Assembly: GCF_013283785.1 (NCBI RefSeq)
Contig: NZ_JABCPZ010000042.1
Span: 1 to 58,036 of the forward strand
Direction: 5' to 3'
DNA length: 58,036 bases
Source of the DNA: Nonomuraea antri
Lineage (GTDB): Bacteria; Actinomycetota; Actinomycetes; Streptosporangiales; Streptosporangiaceae
In this document: piece by piece, positions 18,427 through 27,302 of the stretch
Position numbering within the stretch: the first letter of the stretch is position 1
Layout: every line of letters starts with the position of its first letter
The notes under the pieces: model-generated
The model's input: only the letters and a program-made list of their open reading frames with translations
What the model was told of the DNA's origin: nothing
The model's database searches: none
Made by a program: the position numbers and the translations under genes

Positions 18427-19566
18427 ATGGGTTCCATGCCTTACGTACGAACCGGAGCCGAACGGCTGGCCGCGGATCCCGCACTCGCGGGTGGCACGCG
18501 CCTCGGCCTGATCACGAACCCCACCGGAGTCCTGCCCGACCTGACCCCTACCCCCGTGGCGCTGCTGGCCGCGGGCGTGCCGCTGACCGCGTTGTTCGGC
18601 CCCGAGCACGGCCTGCGCGGCACCGCCCAGGCCGGGTACAGCGAGCAGGACCCCGCCGACCCCAGAACCGGGCTGCCGCTGTTCGACACCCACCAGATCG
18701 ACGGCCCAGAACTCGACGCCGTCGTGTCGGCCTCCGGCGTGGACACGCTGGTCTTCGACCTGGCCGACGTCGGCGCCCGCTTCTACACCTACGTCTGGAC
18801 CATGTACGACCTGATGGCGTCCGCGGCCCGGCTGGGGCTGCGGTTCGTGGTGCTCGACCGGCCCAACCCGCTCGGCGGGACGGCCGAGGAGGGCCCGCCG
18901 CTCGACCCGGCCTTCGCCAGCTTCGTCGGCAGGTTCCCGCTGCCGCTGCGCCACGGCAGGACGGCCGGGGAACTGGCCCGGCTGTTCGGCTTCGACCTGG
19001 ACCTGACGGTGGTCACCATGGAGGGCTGGCGGCGCGGGACGACCTTCGCCGAGACCGGGCTGCCCTGGGTGATGCCCTCGGTCAACATGCCGACCCCCGA
19101 CACCGCCCTGGTCTACCCGGGCACCGGCCTGCTCGAAGGCACCAACTTCTCCGAGGGCCGCGGCACCACCCGGCCGTTCGAGCTGATCGGCGCCCCGTAC
19201 GCGGACGACGCCTTCGCCCCCGCGCTGGCCGCGCTCGGCCTGCCGGGGGTCAGGTTCAGGGACACCTGGTTCACGCCGACCTTCCACAAGCACGCCGGGC
19301 TGCCGGTACGCGGGGTGCAGCTGCACGTCCACGACCCGGCCGCCTTCAGGCCCGTGCTGACCGGCCTGTCCATCCTGCACGTGGCCAGGACGCTCTACCC
19401 CGGCGACTTCGCGGTGGAGCCGTTCCTGGACCACCTGTGGGGCTCCGACGCGCTCGGCAAGCGCCTGGAGGCGGGCGAGGACCCCCGTGACCTCTGCCCG
19501 GAGCCCGCACACCCCCAGGGCGGGCTCCTCTACGAAGAAGGACATCACGCCAGGTCGCGCCGGTAG
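18427..19566 (+). CDS. namZ: Exo-beta-N-acetylmuramidase (NamZ, DUF1343)
   Basis: A 379-residue DUF1343 protein. RLGLITNPTGVLPD, LFGPEHGLRG (57-65, with the likely catalytic acidic residue), FDLADVGARFYTY, VLDRPNPLGG and EGTNFSEGRGTTRPF are family signatures. B. subtilis NamZ (YbbC) removes MurNAc from the non-reducing ends of peptidoglycan chains. No signal peptide is visible, so here it may act on imported fragments, or secretion is non-classical. ATG 18427 is favoured by a -10 eight bases upstream; ATG 18436 is possible. Its 3' end overlaps the convergent GNAT gene by 22 bases. Confidence 0.9.
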   Translation: MGSMPYVRTGAERLAADPALAGGTRLGLITNPTGVLPDLTPTPVALLAAGVPLTALFGPEHGLRGTAQAGYSEQDPADPRTGLPLFDTHQIDGPELDAVVSASGVDTLVFDLADVGARFYTYVWTMYDLMASAARLGLRFVVLDRPNPLGGTAEEGPPLDPAFASFVGRFPLPLRHGRTAGELARLFGFDLDLTVVTMEGWRRGTTFAETGLPWVMPSVNMPTPDTALVYPGTGLLEGTNFSEGRGTTRPFELIGAPYADDAFAPALAALGLPGVRFRDTWFTPTFHKHAGLPVRGVQLHVHDPAAFRPVLTGLSILHVARTLYPGDFAVEPFLDHLWGSDALGKRLEAGEDPRDLCPEPAHPQGGLLYEEGHHARSRR

Positions 19567-20435
19567 AGCCAGAAGACGCGTTCCGCTCGCGCGCCGACGG
19601 CGTGCGAGTAGAACCGCAAGGGCCCCACCCAGCCGATCTGGGCGCTCGCCTGGCCGGAGTCCCGCTGCTCGGCCAGGCACCTGCGCAGCAGCACCCGGCC
19701 CAGGCCCAGGCCGCGGGCCGCCTCGGCGGTGCCCATCGGGCCGAACCAGCGCGGGCGCGCGCCCCAGGCGGCGAAGGCCAGGATCTCGCCGTCGCGCTCG
19801 GCGTAGTGCAGCCCGGAGGCACTGGCCGCCTCCCAGGCCCACCGGTCGTTCCACTCGCGTTCGACGAACGCGGCCACGCGCGCCCGCTCCCCGGCGTCGT
19901 CCCCGTCGCCCGCCGGGCCGAGCGCGCGCACGCGCACCCCGGCCGCGTCGAGCCGAGCCAGGTCGTCGGCGACGGACAGGTCGGCGTCGAGGTCCGCGGT
20001 CATGTTCCAGGCCACGTGGTACCGCTCGTAGCCGAGGCTCTCGGCCAGGCACGCGGCGGCGGTGTAGCGCACATCGATGCCCGGCCAGGCGTAGCACGGC
20101 GGGTTCCCGGCGAAGCGCGCCTGACGCGCGCCCTGCGCGCGCAGCCACTCCTCGGCCGCGCCCACCAGCGCCCTGCCCCGCCCGCGCCCCCGCGCCGCCG
20201 GATGCACGGCCAGCAGGTCGATGTGCCCGGACTCCGGGTCACGGCCCGAGACCGACGCCATGACGACCCCGCCCTCGGTGGCCAGCGCCGTCCAGCGGCG
20301 GCCGGCCGGCGGCATGGCGAGCCTGCGCACCAGCGCGGGCGCCTCCCCGGCGTCCAGCGTCAGCGCGGCCCTGGCCACCTCGGCCGCCGCGGTGAGATCC
20401 GAGGTGACCGCGACGTCGTGGGACACGCGGCTCAC
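19545..20435 (-). CDS. GNAT-family N-acetyltransferase (tandem-domain length)
   Basis: A 296-residue protein. The acetyl-CoA loop of the first GNAT module is clear: IDLLAVHPAARGRGRGRALV. The second half (ERDGEILAFAAWGARPRWFGPMGTAEAARGLGLGRVLL) is a second GNAT-like module with its own A-R-G-L-G-L-G-R loop. Tandem GNATs often pair an active and an inactive module. GTG 20435 overlaps the stop of the upstream ABC ATPase (GTGA), so it is the last gene of the importer operon by translational coupling. The acceptor is unknown; an amino sugar or peptide brought in by the importer is possible. Confidence 0.83.
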   Translation of the reverse strand: MSRVSHDVAVTSDLTAAAEVARAALTLDAGEAPALVRRLAMPPAGRRWTALATEGGVVMASVSGRDPESGHIDLLAVHPAARGRGRGRALVGAAEEWLRAQGARQARFAGNPPCYAWPGIDVRYTAAACLAESLGYERYHVAWNMTADLDADLSVADDLARLDAAGVRVRALGPAGDGDDAGERARVAAFVEREWNDRWAWEAASASGLHYAERDGEILAFAAWGARPRWFGPMGTAEAARGLGLGRVLLRRCLAEQRDSGQASAQIGWVGPLRFYSHAVGARAERVFWLYRRDLA

Positions 20436-21442
20436 ACCCCGCTCGCCGGGCGCGCGATCACGCTGCGGCGCTCGGGGTAGAAGCACGCGTGCTCCTGCGG
20501 GATCCCCTCGGTGAGCTGGAGCAGCGGCCGCTCCGCCGCGCACCGCTCGCCCTCGAACGGGCAGCGCCCGGCGAACAGGCAGCCGGTGTCGGGACGGCTG
20601 TCGTCCAGCGAGGTCAGCGGCGTCACCGGCTGCTCGCCCGGCTCCTCCAGGCCGTGCAGCACGGGGATGGCCGACAGCAGCGACTGCGTGTACGGGTGCA
20701 CCGGGTCGGCGATGACCGTGTCGACCGGGCCGCGCTCGACCACCTGACCGCGGTAGATGACGTACAGCTCGCCGTCGGCGCCGATGTAGCGGGAGGTGGC
20801 CACGTCGTGGGTGATGAACAGCACGCTCACGCCGAGCCGCTCACGCAGGTCCTTCAGCAGCGCCAGGATGCCCAGCCGGAGCGACACGTCGATCATCGAG
20901 ACCGCCTCGTCGGCCACCAGCATCTCCGGGTCGACGGTCAGCGCGCGGGCGATGACCACCCGCTGCCGCATGCCGCCGGAGAGCTGGTGCGGGTAACGCG
21001 ACAGCACCGTGCCGGGGTCGAGGCCGACCAGCGACAGCACCTCGGCAGCCCGCTCCTCGATCCACTGGCCCGACCTGCCGGTCTGCTTGGCGCGCAGCTT
21101 CAGCGGCGCGTGCAGGGTCTGGTGGATGGTGCGGGTGGGGTTGAGCGCCGAGTACGGGTCCTGATGGATCATCTGGATCTTGCGGAAGTGCGGCTGGCGG
21201 TGCTTGGGCTTCAGCGACGACATGGCGATGCCGTCGATGCTGATCTCGCCCTCGTCGTGGCTCTCCAGCCCGGCGATGATCCGCCCGAGCGTGGTCTTGC
21301 CGCAGCCGGACTCGCCGATGAACGAGGCCGCGCCGCCCTTGGGGATCGAGAAGTCGACCCCGCGCAGCGCCCGCACCTCGCGGCCGCCGAGCACGCTGCC
21401 GCGCTGCTTGAACGTCTTGACGATCCCGGTCCCGGTAATCAC
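20432..21442 (-). CDS. Oligopeptide-type ABC importer ATPase (OppF/DppF-like)
   Basis: A 336-residue ATPase. Walker A GESGCGKTT, QMIHQDPYSALNPT Q-loop, LSGGMRQRV signature and a Walker B region reading MLVADEAVSMIDVS, followed by the switch His in FITHDVATSRYI. The C-terminal oligopeptide/dipeptide extension has the Cys-rich CLFAGRCPFEGERC segment, which in this family can bind an iron-sulphur cluster. Walker B lacks the usual DEPTS (DEAVS instead), as in some family members. GTG 21442 overlaps the stop of the upstream ATPase (GTGA). It powers import together with OppD, OppB and OppC homologues encoded upstream. Confidence 0.93.
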   Translation of the reverse strand: MITGTGIVKTFKQRGSVLGGREVRALRGVDFSIPKGGAASFIGESGCGKTTLGRIIAGLESHDEGEISIDGIAMSSLKPKHRQPHFRKIQMIHQDPYSALNPTRTIHQTLHAPLKLRAKQTGRSGQWIEERAAEVLSLVGLDPGTVLSRYPHQLSGGMRQRVVIARALTVDPEMLVADEAVSMIDVSLRLGILALLKDLRERLGVSVLFITHDVATSRYIGADGELYVIYRGQVVERGPVDTVIADPVHPYTQSLLSAIPVLHGLEEPGEQPVTPLTSLDDSRPDTGCLFAGRCPFEGERCAAERPLLQLTEGIPQEHACFYPERRSVIARPASGV

Positions 21443-22425
21443 GCGTGCTCCTTCACGGTCACCGCATGGCAGGCGACGATCCTCGGCCCGTCGGCGACGG
21501 CCTGCGGGTCGACGGTGTCGCAGACGTCCATGCGCGCGGCGCACCGCTCCCTGAACACGCAGCCCTCCTTAGGCACGGTCGCCAGCGTCGGCGGTCGCCC
21601 GGGCAGCGCCTGGGCCTCGTCGATGTCGCCGACGAGCCGGGGGATGGCCCTGATCAGGCCCTTGGTGTAGGGGTGCCGGGGCGAGCCGAGCACTTCCCTG
21701 GTCGGGCCCTGTTCCACGAGCCGCCCGCCGTACATGACCGCGAGCCTGTCGGCGACCTCGGCCACCACGCCGATGTCGTGCGTGATGACGAGCGTCGTGA
21801 GGCCGCGTTCCTCGTGCACCTCACGAATGATCTTCAGGATATTCGACTGCGTGATCATGTCCAACGCGGTGGTCGGCTCGTCGAGCACCACCAGGTGCGC
21901 GTTGAGCACGAGCGCCAGCATGATGCCCACGCGCTGGCGCATGCCGCCGGACAGCTCGTGCTGGTGCGAGTCGAGCACGCGCGCGCCGTCGAGGCCCATC
22001 CGGCCGAGCAGGTCCCTGGCCTCACGGATCAGGGCGCGCGGGTCCGCCACGCCGTGCGAGCGGCCCAGGTCGAGCAGCTGCTTGCCGACCGTCTTGAGCG
22101 GGTTCAGCGAGTTCTGCGCGGCCTGGAAGACGTAGCCGATGTGCCGGCCCCTGGCCTTGCGCAGCTGCTCGCCCTGGAAGCCCGTCACCTCGCCGAGCCC
22201 GTCGATCTCCACGCTGCCCGCGGAGATCCTGCCCGGCGGCTGCACCGCGTTGAGCAGCGACAACGCCAGCGTGGACTTGCCCGACCCCGACTCGCCGACG
22301 ATGCCGGTGATCGTGCCGGGCTCCAGTGTCAGCGAGACGTCGCGCACGGCGGGCAGCTCGCCCGCCGGCGTCTTGTAGACGACCGTGAGGCCGCCGATGC
22401 GCACTCCCGGCGCTTCTTGCGACAC
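21439..22425 (-). CDS. Oligopeptide-type ABC importer ATPase (OppD/DppD-like)
   Basis: A 328-residue ATPase with Walker A GESGSGKST, YVFQAAQNSLNPLKTVG, LSGGMRQRVG and LVVLDEPTTALD. The C-terminal extension ends with GCVFRERCAARMDVCD, the typical Cys-rich tail. GAGGAGTAAGG stands just before GTG 22425 and overlaps the permease stop. It forms a heterodimer with the next ATPase and sits on the cytosolic face of the two permeases. Confidence 0.94.
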   Translation of the reverse strand: MSQEAPGVRIGGLTVVYKTPAGELPAVRDVSLTLEPGTITGIVGESGSGKSTLALSLLNAVQPPGRISAGSVEIDGLGEVTGFQGEQLRKARGRHIGYVFQAAQNSLNPLKTVGKQLLDLGRSHGVADPRALIREARDLLGRMGLDGARVLDSHQHELSGGMRQRVGIMLALVLNAHLVVLDEPTTALDMITQSNILKIIREVHEERGLTTLVITHDIGVVAEVADRLAVMYGGRLVEQGPTREVLGSPRHPYTKGLIRAIPRLVGDIDEAQALPGRPPTLATVPKEGCVFRERCAARMDVCDTVDPQAVADGPRIVACHAVTVKEHA

Positions 22426-22427
22426 CC

Positions 22428-23333
22428 TTACTCCTCACGCAGCCGGGGGTTGAAGATCTCGTCCATGGCGTCGACCACGAGCACGATGCCGAGCGTGAGC
22501 AGCAGGATCGCCAGCAGCGGCGCGAGCAGGTAGCCCAGCGCGTACGGCTGGATCATGGCGCCCGCCTGGAACACCGCGAGGTTGAGCATGACGCCCCAGT
22601 TGTCCGACTCGTACGGCAGCACGCCCAGGAAGAACAGGCCGACCTGCGCGTACACGGCCCCGGTGACCGCGATGAGCATGTTCATCGCGATGAACGGCGC
22701 CATGCTCGGCAGCAGCTCCTTGCCCACGATGTGCGTCGTGGACAGGCCCAGGCCGCGCGCCGCCTCGATGAAGCCGCGCTCGCGCAGCGACAGCGTCTGC
22801 GCGCGCACCGCCCTGGCCACGCCGCCCCAGCCGAGCAGGCCGAGCACCAGGCCCATCTGGATCGGGCTGCCGAACTTCCACACCGTGGCCAGCACCAGCA
22901 GCAGCGGCAGGCCGGGGATGGTGAGCTTCATGTCGGTGACCCGCATGAGCACGGTGTCCCAGCGGCCCCGCTTGAACCCGGAGAACAGGCCGATCGAGGT
23001 GCCCAGCACGACCGTGATGATCGCGGTCACCGCGGCGCTGAGCAGCACGTAGCGCGAGCCGGTGATGACCAGCGCGAGCACGTCCCTGCCCTGCGGGTCG
23101 GTGCCGAACCAGTGCTCCCAGCTCGGCGGCTGGGTGAGCTTGTTGACGTCGCTAGGCAGGTGCTCGGGCAGGAACATCGGCCCGAAGACGCCCATGAAGG
23201 CGAAGCCGACGACGATGACGACGCCGGCCATCCTGCTGGGCTTGCGCTTCATCACGCGCCAGACGCCGCGCCAGAAGTTGCGCCGCATGGCCGCGGCGGC
23301 CGAGCCCGTCTCGGGGATGAGCGTGGCGCTCAT
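22428..23333 (-). CDS. Oligopeptide-type ABC importer permease (OppC/DppC-like)
   Basis: A 301-residue permease. After a cytosolic N-terminus (FWRGVWRVMKRKPSRMAGVV, the OppC_N element) come six membrane helices and the coupling loop ERGFIEAARGLGLSTTHIVGKELLP, which matches the EAA motif. HWFGTDPQGRDVLA is diagnostic of the DppC branch. The start is ATG 23333, overlapping the stop of the partner permease (ATGA). The long poorly conserved frame upstream of this ATG is non-coding. Confidence 0.94.
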   Translation of the reverse strand: MSATLIPETGSAAAAMRRNFWRGVWRVMKRKPSRMAGVVIVVGFAFMGVFGPMFLPEHLPSDVNKLTQPPSWEHWFGTDPQGRDVLALVITGSRYVLLSAAVTAIITVVLGTSIGLFSGFKRGRWDTVLMRVTDMKLTIPGLPLLLVLATVWKFGSPIQMGLVLGLLGWGGVARAVRAQTLSLRERGFIEAARGLGLSTTHIVGKELLPSMAPFIAMNMLIAVTGAVYAQVGLFFLGVLPYESDNWGVMLNLAVFQAGAMIQPYALGYLLAPLLAILLLTLGIVLVVDAMDEIFNPRLREE

Positions 23334-24337
23334 GCCGCCTCCTCTCCGCTGCGCACCCGCGGGTCGATCACGGTGTAGAACAGGTCGGCCACGATGTTGG
23401 CCAGGATGGTCGCCACCGTGATGAGCAGGAACGCGCCGCTCATCAGCGCGTAGTCGCGGTCTTCGACGCTCTGGATGAGCAGCAGGCCCAGACCCGGATA
23501 GTTGAAGATCTTCTCGATGAAGACCGCGCCGCCGAGCAGCAGGCCCAGCGACAGCGCGAGGATCGTGAACAGCGGCAGGATCGCGTTGCGCGCGATGTAG
23601 CGGAACACGATCGACCGCTTCATCCCGCGCAGCTCGGCGGCCAGGATGAAGTCGTCGCCGAGCACGGTGACCACGCTCGACTTCATCGCCAGGATCCAGC
23701 CGCCGTAGGCCGACAGCGCGTACGTGGCCACCGGCAGCACCGCGTGCGAGACGAGCGAGCCGATGTAGCCGGCGTTGAACCCGGGCTCGAACAGGATGTC
23801 CACCGGGCCGCTGTCGGGCAGGATCGGGATGAGCGTGGCGAAGATGACCACGAGCAGCATCGCCAGCACGTACTGCGGGATGCCGTGCAGCAGCGAGCCG
23901 GAGATCGCCAGCGCGTCGCCCAGCTTGCCGGTGCGCTTGATGGCCGCGTAGACGCCGAGCACGATGCCGACGATGAAGCTGAGCAGCGTGCCGGCCAGCA
24001 CCGGTAGAACGGTCCATCGGGTCTTCTCGGCGAGCACGTCCAGCACCGGGGTGCCGGGCCTGGAGGTGGAGGTGCCCAGGTCGAAGGTGACCAGGCCGCT
24101 CATGTAGTCCAGGTACTGCTCCCAGAGGGTGCCCGACGGCTTGAACCCGTAGAGCACCTTGACCGCCTGCGCGGCAGCGTCCGGCGACATGCCCTGCTCG
24201 ACGAGCTTCTCGTACTTGGCCGCGAGCGGGTCGCCGGGGATGTTGTTGACGATGAAGAAGGTGATCGTCGCGACGATGAGAATCATGACGAACCCGCGGG
24301 CCAGGTGGCCCGCGAGTCGCCGGGTGAAGACCGTCAT
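23330..24337 (-). CDS. Oligopeptide-type ABC importer permease (OppB/DppB-like)
   Basis: A 335-residue permease with six predicted helices. ILIVATITFFIVNNIPGDPL at the N-terminus and FDLGTSTSRPGTPVLDVLAEK are DppB hallmarks; the EAA loop reads LAAELRGMKRSIVFRYIARNAILP. It starts 4 bases after the stop of the binding-protein gene, so the five transporter genes and the GNAT gene form one operon. Substrate selectivity rests mainly with the binding protein. Confidence 0.94.
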   Translation of the reverse strand: MTVFTRRLAGHLARGFVMILIVATITFFIVNNIPGDPLAAKYEKLVEQGMSPDAAAQAVKVLYGFKPSGTLWEQYLDYMSGLVTFDLGTSTSRPGTPVLDVLAEKTRWTVLPVLAGTLLSFIVGIVLGVYAAIKRTGKLGDALAISGSLLHGIPQYVLAMLLVVIFATLIPILPDSGPVDILFEPGFNAGYIGSLVSHAVLPVATYALSAYGGWILAMKSSVVTVLGDDFILAAELRGMKRSIVFRYIARNAILPLFTILALSLGLLLGGAVFIEKIFNYPGLGLLLIQSVEDRDYALMSGAFLLITVATILANIVADLFYTVIDPRVRSGEEAA

Positions 24338-24341
24338 GTGG

Positions 24342-26174
24342 TTACTGCTTCGGCTTGACCATGCCGAGCTGGATCCACACGCCGGCGATCTGCACCTTGC
24401 CGCCTGAGCGCAGGATCTCCTCGTCGCGCGGCCAGCCGGTGAAGCGGCTGTTGTTGACGAACTGGTTGTTCACGTAGTCCCAGAGCTGGATGACCGGCAG
24501 GTCCTGGTTGGCCGCCTTGGCCAGCTGCACCATGATCGGCTTGGCCTCCTCGGCCGCGGTCGAGTTCAGCTTGGCGGTGAGCTCACCGGGGTTGACCTTG
24601 GCGCCGTCGACCTCGATCTCCTCGGGGCCGCCCATCCAGTTGCCGGACTTGCCCGGCGCGGCGTGCGTGACCTTGCCCGCGACGTTGATCCAGCCGTTGG
24701 ACGCGCCGTACAGGCGCTGGTAGATGTCGTACGGCGCCGGGCCGAGCGCGATCAGCCAGAAGCCCGCGTCGTACTTGCCGGCCGCCAGTTCCTGCAGGTA
24801 GAGCGGGTAGTCGGCGACGGTCACGACCTCGGCGTCGACACCGTTCTTGACCAGCTGGCTCTTGATGTTCTCCTGCGCGGCGACCCAGTCGGTGAAGCCG
24901 GACGGCGCGTTCATGGAGACCTTCCACGGCGTGCCGTCGGCCAGGGTCCACTTGCCGTCCTTCTTCTGCAGGCCGGCCTTCTTGAACTCCTCCTCGGCCT
25001 TGGCCGCGTCGGGCGCGTACGGCTCGAGCTGGCCCAGCGTGTCGCCGATCCAGGACGGCGCGGCCTTCTGGTGGATGCCGCTGGTGGTCACGGCCGCGGT
25101 GCCGCCCTCGGGGGAGGCGACCTTGGTGACCTCCTCGCGGTTGATCAGGTAGGCCAGGCCGCGGCGCACGTGCACGTTGTCATAGGGCTTCTTGGACTGG
25201 TTGAACGCCAGCGACACCGCGACCGGCGAGTAGCCCTTGATGACCTCGTTGCCGGCCGACTGCTTGATCCGGTTCATGACGTCCGTGGGGGCCGCCACGA
25301 AGCCGGAGTGGTCGAGCTTGCCGGAGGTGAGGTAGTTCCAGATCTGCTCGTTGCCGGTGTAGTTGAGGAACTTCACCTGCGACGGCGCCACGTTGGCGGC
25401 GTTGTAGAAGTTGGGGTTCTTGCTCAGCAGCGCCTCGCCGGGGTTGACCCGCTCCAGCACGAACGGGCCGGCGGAGACGTCCTTGGCCGGGGCGAAGGCG
25501 ATGACCTTCTCGCCCAGCCCGGTGATCTCCTCGCGCACCTTCTCGGCCTCGGCGCCCTCGCCGCGGGCGGCCTTGAGCTTGTCCCAGAAGTCGGCCGGCA
25601 GCACGCCGTTCCAGATGTGCGCGGGCAGGACGATGGTGTCGAGCACGCCACGGGCGAACTTGGGGCTCGGGTTGGCCATGTCCTGGGTGATCTTCAGGGT
25701 CTTCTCGTCCACGACCGTGACCTCACCTGCGGCGCCCGCGGCGCCCGGGGTGATGGAGAAGGCCGTGCTGCCCTGGGTGTAGGCGATGCCGATGGAGAGC
25801 TTGACGTCCTCCGAGGTCACCGGCTTGCCGTCGGACCACTTGGCGTTCGGCTGGAGCTTCAGCGTGATGGACGAGTTGTCCGGCGCGATCTCCCAGCTCT
25901 CCGCGATGCCCGGCAGCGCCTGGTTGGGGTCGGTCAAGTGGTTCTTCACGTAGGCGATGTTCATGGCGTTGTAGCCGACGAACGAGTTGCCCTTCGGGTT
26001 GTACGGGTTGGCCGGCGCCGATGCGTCGAGGCCGGGACGCGTCACGTCGACCGTGGTGAACAGCCCGCCGCCACCACCGCCTGAGCCGCCGGACTTGTTG
26101 GGGGTGCCACCGCTGCACGCTGCGGTGGCGGTGGCAAGACCGAGCAACGCCACTACCGCTGCTACTCGCTTCAT
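24342..26174 (-). CDS. Family 5 extracellular solute-binding lipoprotein
   Basis: A 610-residue lipoprotein with a signal ending in ATAAC (Cys20) and a Ser/Gly linker. The SBP_bac_5 fold is clear: HLTDPNQALPGIAESWEI, LQPNAKWSDGKPVTSEDVKLSI and RRGLAYLINREEV. It is longer than typical dipeptide-binding proteins (about 530 residues), which suggests a bulky ligand. First gene of the importer operon; the ATG has a GGAGCGG site. A shared motif with the murQ-namZ promoter suggests cell-wall peptides or muropeptides as ligand; other oligopeptides or plant sugars, which this family also binds, cannot be excluded. Confidence 0.92.
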   Translation of the reverse strand: MKRVAAVVALLGLATATAACSGGTPNKSGGSGGGGGGLFTTVDVTRPGLDASAPANPYNPKGNSFVGYNAMNIAYVKNHLTDPNQALPGIAESWEIAPDNSSITLKLQPNAKWSDGKPVTSEDVKLSIGIAYTQGSTAFSITPGAAGAAGEVTVVDEKTLKITQDMANPSPKFARGVLDTIVLPAHIWNGVLPADFWDKLKAARGEGAEAEKVREEITGLGEKVIAFAPAKDVSAGPFVLERVNPGEALLSKNPNFYNAANVAPSQVKFLNYTGNEQIWNYLTSGKLDHSGFVAAPTDVMNRIKQSAGNEVIKGYSPVAVSLAFNQSKKPYDNVHVRRGLAYLINREEVTKVASPEGGTAAVTTSGIHQKAAPSWIGDTLGQLEPYAPDAAKAEEEFKKAGLQKKDGKWTLADGTPWKVSMNAPSGFTDWVAAQENIKSQLVKNGVDAEVVTVADYPLYLQELAAGKYDAGFWLIALGPAPYDIYQRLYGASNGWINVAGKVTHAAPGKSGNWMGGPEEIEVDGAKVNPGELTAKLNSTAAEEAKPIMVQLAKAANQDLPVIQLWDYVNNQFVNNSRFTGWPRDEEILRSGGKVQIAGVWIQLGMVKPKQ

Positions 26175-26225
26175 GTACCGCTCCGGGGGATGTGGGACCT
26201 GTTGGGGATCTGTAGTGATGACCGG

Positions 26226-26294
26226 ACCCTACGATCGCACCGAATCAGCGTCAATAATCTCCAGATGTTGTGAGGCTAATGTAACTTTCCTTCA
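26226..26294 (-). promoter_or_regulatory. Importer operon promoter with candidate MurR-like site
   Basis: On the minus strand TTGACG (plus 26249-26254), a 17-bp spacer and TAGGGT (plus 26226-26231) form a good promoter ending about 52 bases before the binding-protein ATG. Upstream of the -35, plus-strand TGTAACTTTCCTTCA (26280-26294) matches 12 of 15 bases of the murQ-namZ element. No regulator gene of this type is in the window. Confidence 0.5.
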
Positions 26295-26305
26295 TGACCG
26301 GGGTG

Positions 26306-26324
26306 GATGACGCTAAGCGCCATC
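26306..26324. terminator. Small hairpin after the alcohol dehydrogenase gene
   Basis: GATGACGC and GCGCCATC pair (one mismatch) around a 3-base loop, between the dehydrogenase stop and the importer promoter. It is weak but well placed to separate the two units. Confidence 0.3.
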
Positions 26325-26336
26325 AGCGGAAGGGTG

Positions 26337-27302
26337 TCACACGATCAGGACCGCGGCCCCGCTGACCTGCCCGGTAGCCAGATCGGCCAGGGCGCGGGCG
26401 GCGTCGCCGAGCGCGTACGGCACCGTCGCCACCTCCGGCGGACGGGCCAGCGCCAGCTCCAGATAGGCCCGCCCGTCGGCCCGGGTGTTGGCCGTGACAC
26501 TGCGCAGCGTGCGTTCCTGGAACAGGTGCCGCTCGTAGTTCAGCGCCGGGACGTCGCTCAGATGGATGCCGGCCACGGCCAGCGTGCCGCCCCGGTCCAG
26601 GGACTCCAGCGCGACCGGCACCAGGCCGCCCACCGGGGCGAACAGGATCGCCGCGTCCAGCGGCTCGGGCGGGCGCTCGCCGGCCGAGGCCGCGCCCAGC
26701 TCCAGCGCCAGCCGCCGGGCGGCCGGCGACCTGGTCACCACGTGCACGGTCGCGCCCAGCGCGAGCGCCGCCTGCGCGGTCAGGTGCGCCGAGGCGCCGA
26801 AGCCGTAGATACCCAGCCGCCCGCCCGCGGGCAGCTCGCAGCGCAGCAGTGCCCGGTAGCCGACGATCCCGGCGCACAGCAGCGGCGCCAGCCGCTCGGC
26901 GGGCACGTCGCCGGGCAGCGGGTAGACGTAGTCCGCGGGCGCCACCAGGTACTCGGCGAACCCGCCGTCGGCGTCCCAGCCGGTGTAGGCCGAGCCCGGG
27001 CACAGGTTCTCCGCGCCGCGCCGGCAGTACGCGCAGCGGCCGCAGGTCGAGCGCAGCCAGGCCACGCCGACCCGGCGGCCGTCGGGGGTGCGCCCGACGG
27101 CCTGGTGACCGGGGGATACGCGCGGCCGCCTGGGCGGCAGGTCGCCCTCGGCCAGGTGCAGGTCGGTGCGGCACACCCCGCACGCCTCCACCCGCACCAG
27201 CACCTCACCGGGCCCGGGCGCCGGCACCGGCCGTTCCACCGGGACCAGCGGCCCGCCGCCGATGGGTCCTGGCCGGTCCACCACCCAGGCCCGCATGCTC
27301 AT
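26337..27302 (-). CDS. Zinc-dependent alcohol dehydrogenase (MDR family)
   Basis: A 321-residue medium-chain dehydrogenase. The catalytic zinc segment is [10 protein letters not shown] with SPGHQAVG; the structural zinc uses Cys87, Cys90, Cys93 and Cys101 ([15 protein letters not shown]). The nucleotide site is [12 protein letters not shown] (G-x-G-x-x-A variant). The usual GHE after the catalytic Cys is GHQ (His66-Gln67), as in the AdhA/Rv1862-like branch. It oxidises or reduces alcohols and aldehydes with NAD(P). Its ATG overlaps the stop of the M20 hydrolase (ATGA), so the two are coupled. Confidence 0.88.
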   Translation of the reverse strand: MSMRAWVVDRPGPIGGGPLVPVERPVPAPGPGEVLVRVEACGVCRTDLHLAEGDLPPRRPRVSPGHQAVGRTPDGRRVGVAWLRSTCGRCAYCRRGAENLCPGSAYTGWDADGGFAEYLVAPADYVYPLPGDVPAERLAPLLCAGIVGYRALLRCELPAGGRLGIYGFGASAHLTAQAALALGATVHVVTRSPAARRLALELGAASAGERPPEPLDAAILFAPVGGLVPVALESLDRGGTLAVAGIHLSDVPALNYERHLFQERTLRSVTANTRADGRAYLELALARPPEVATVPYALGDAARALADLATGQVSGAAVLIV

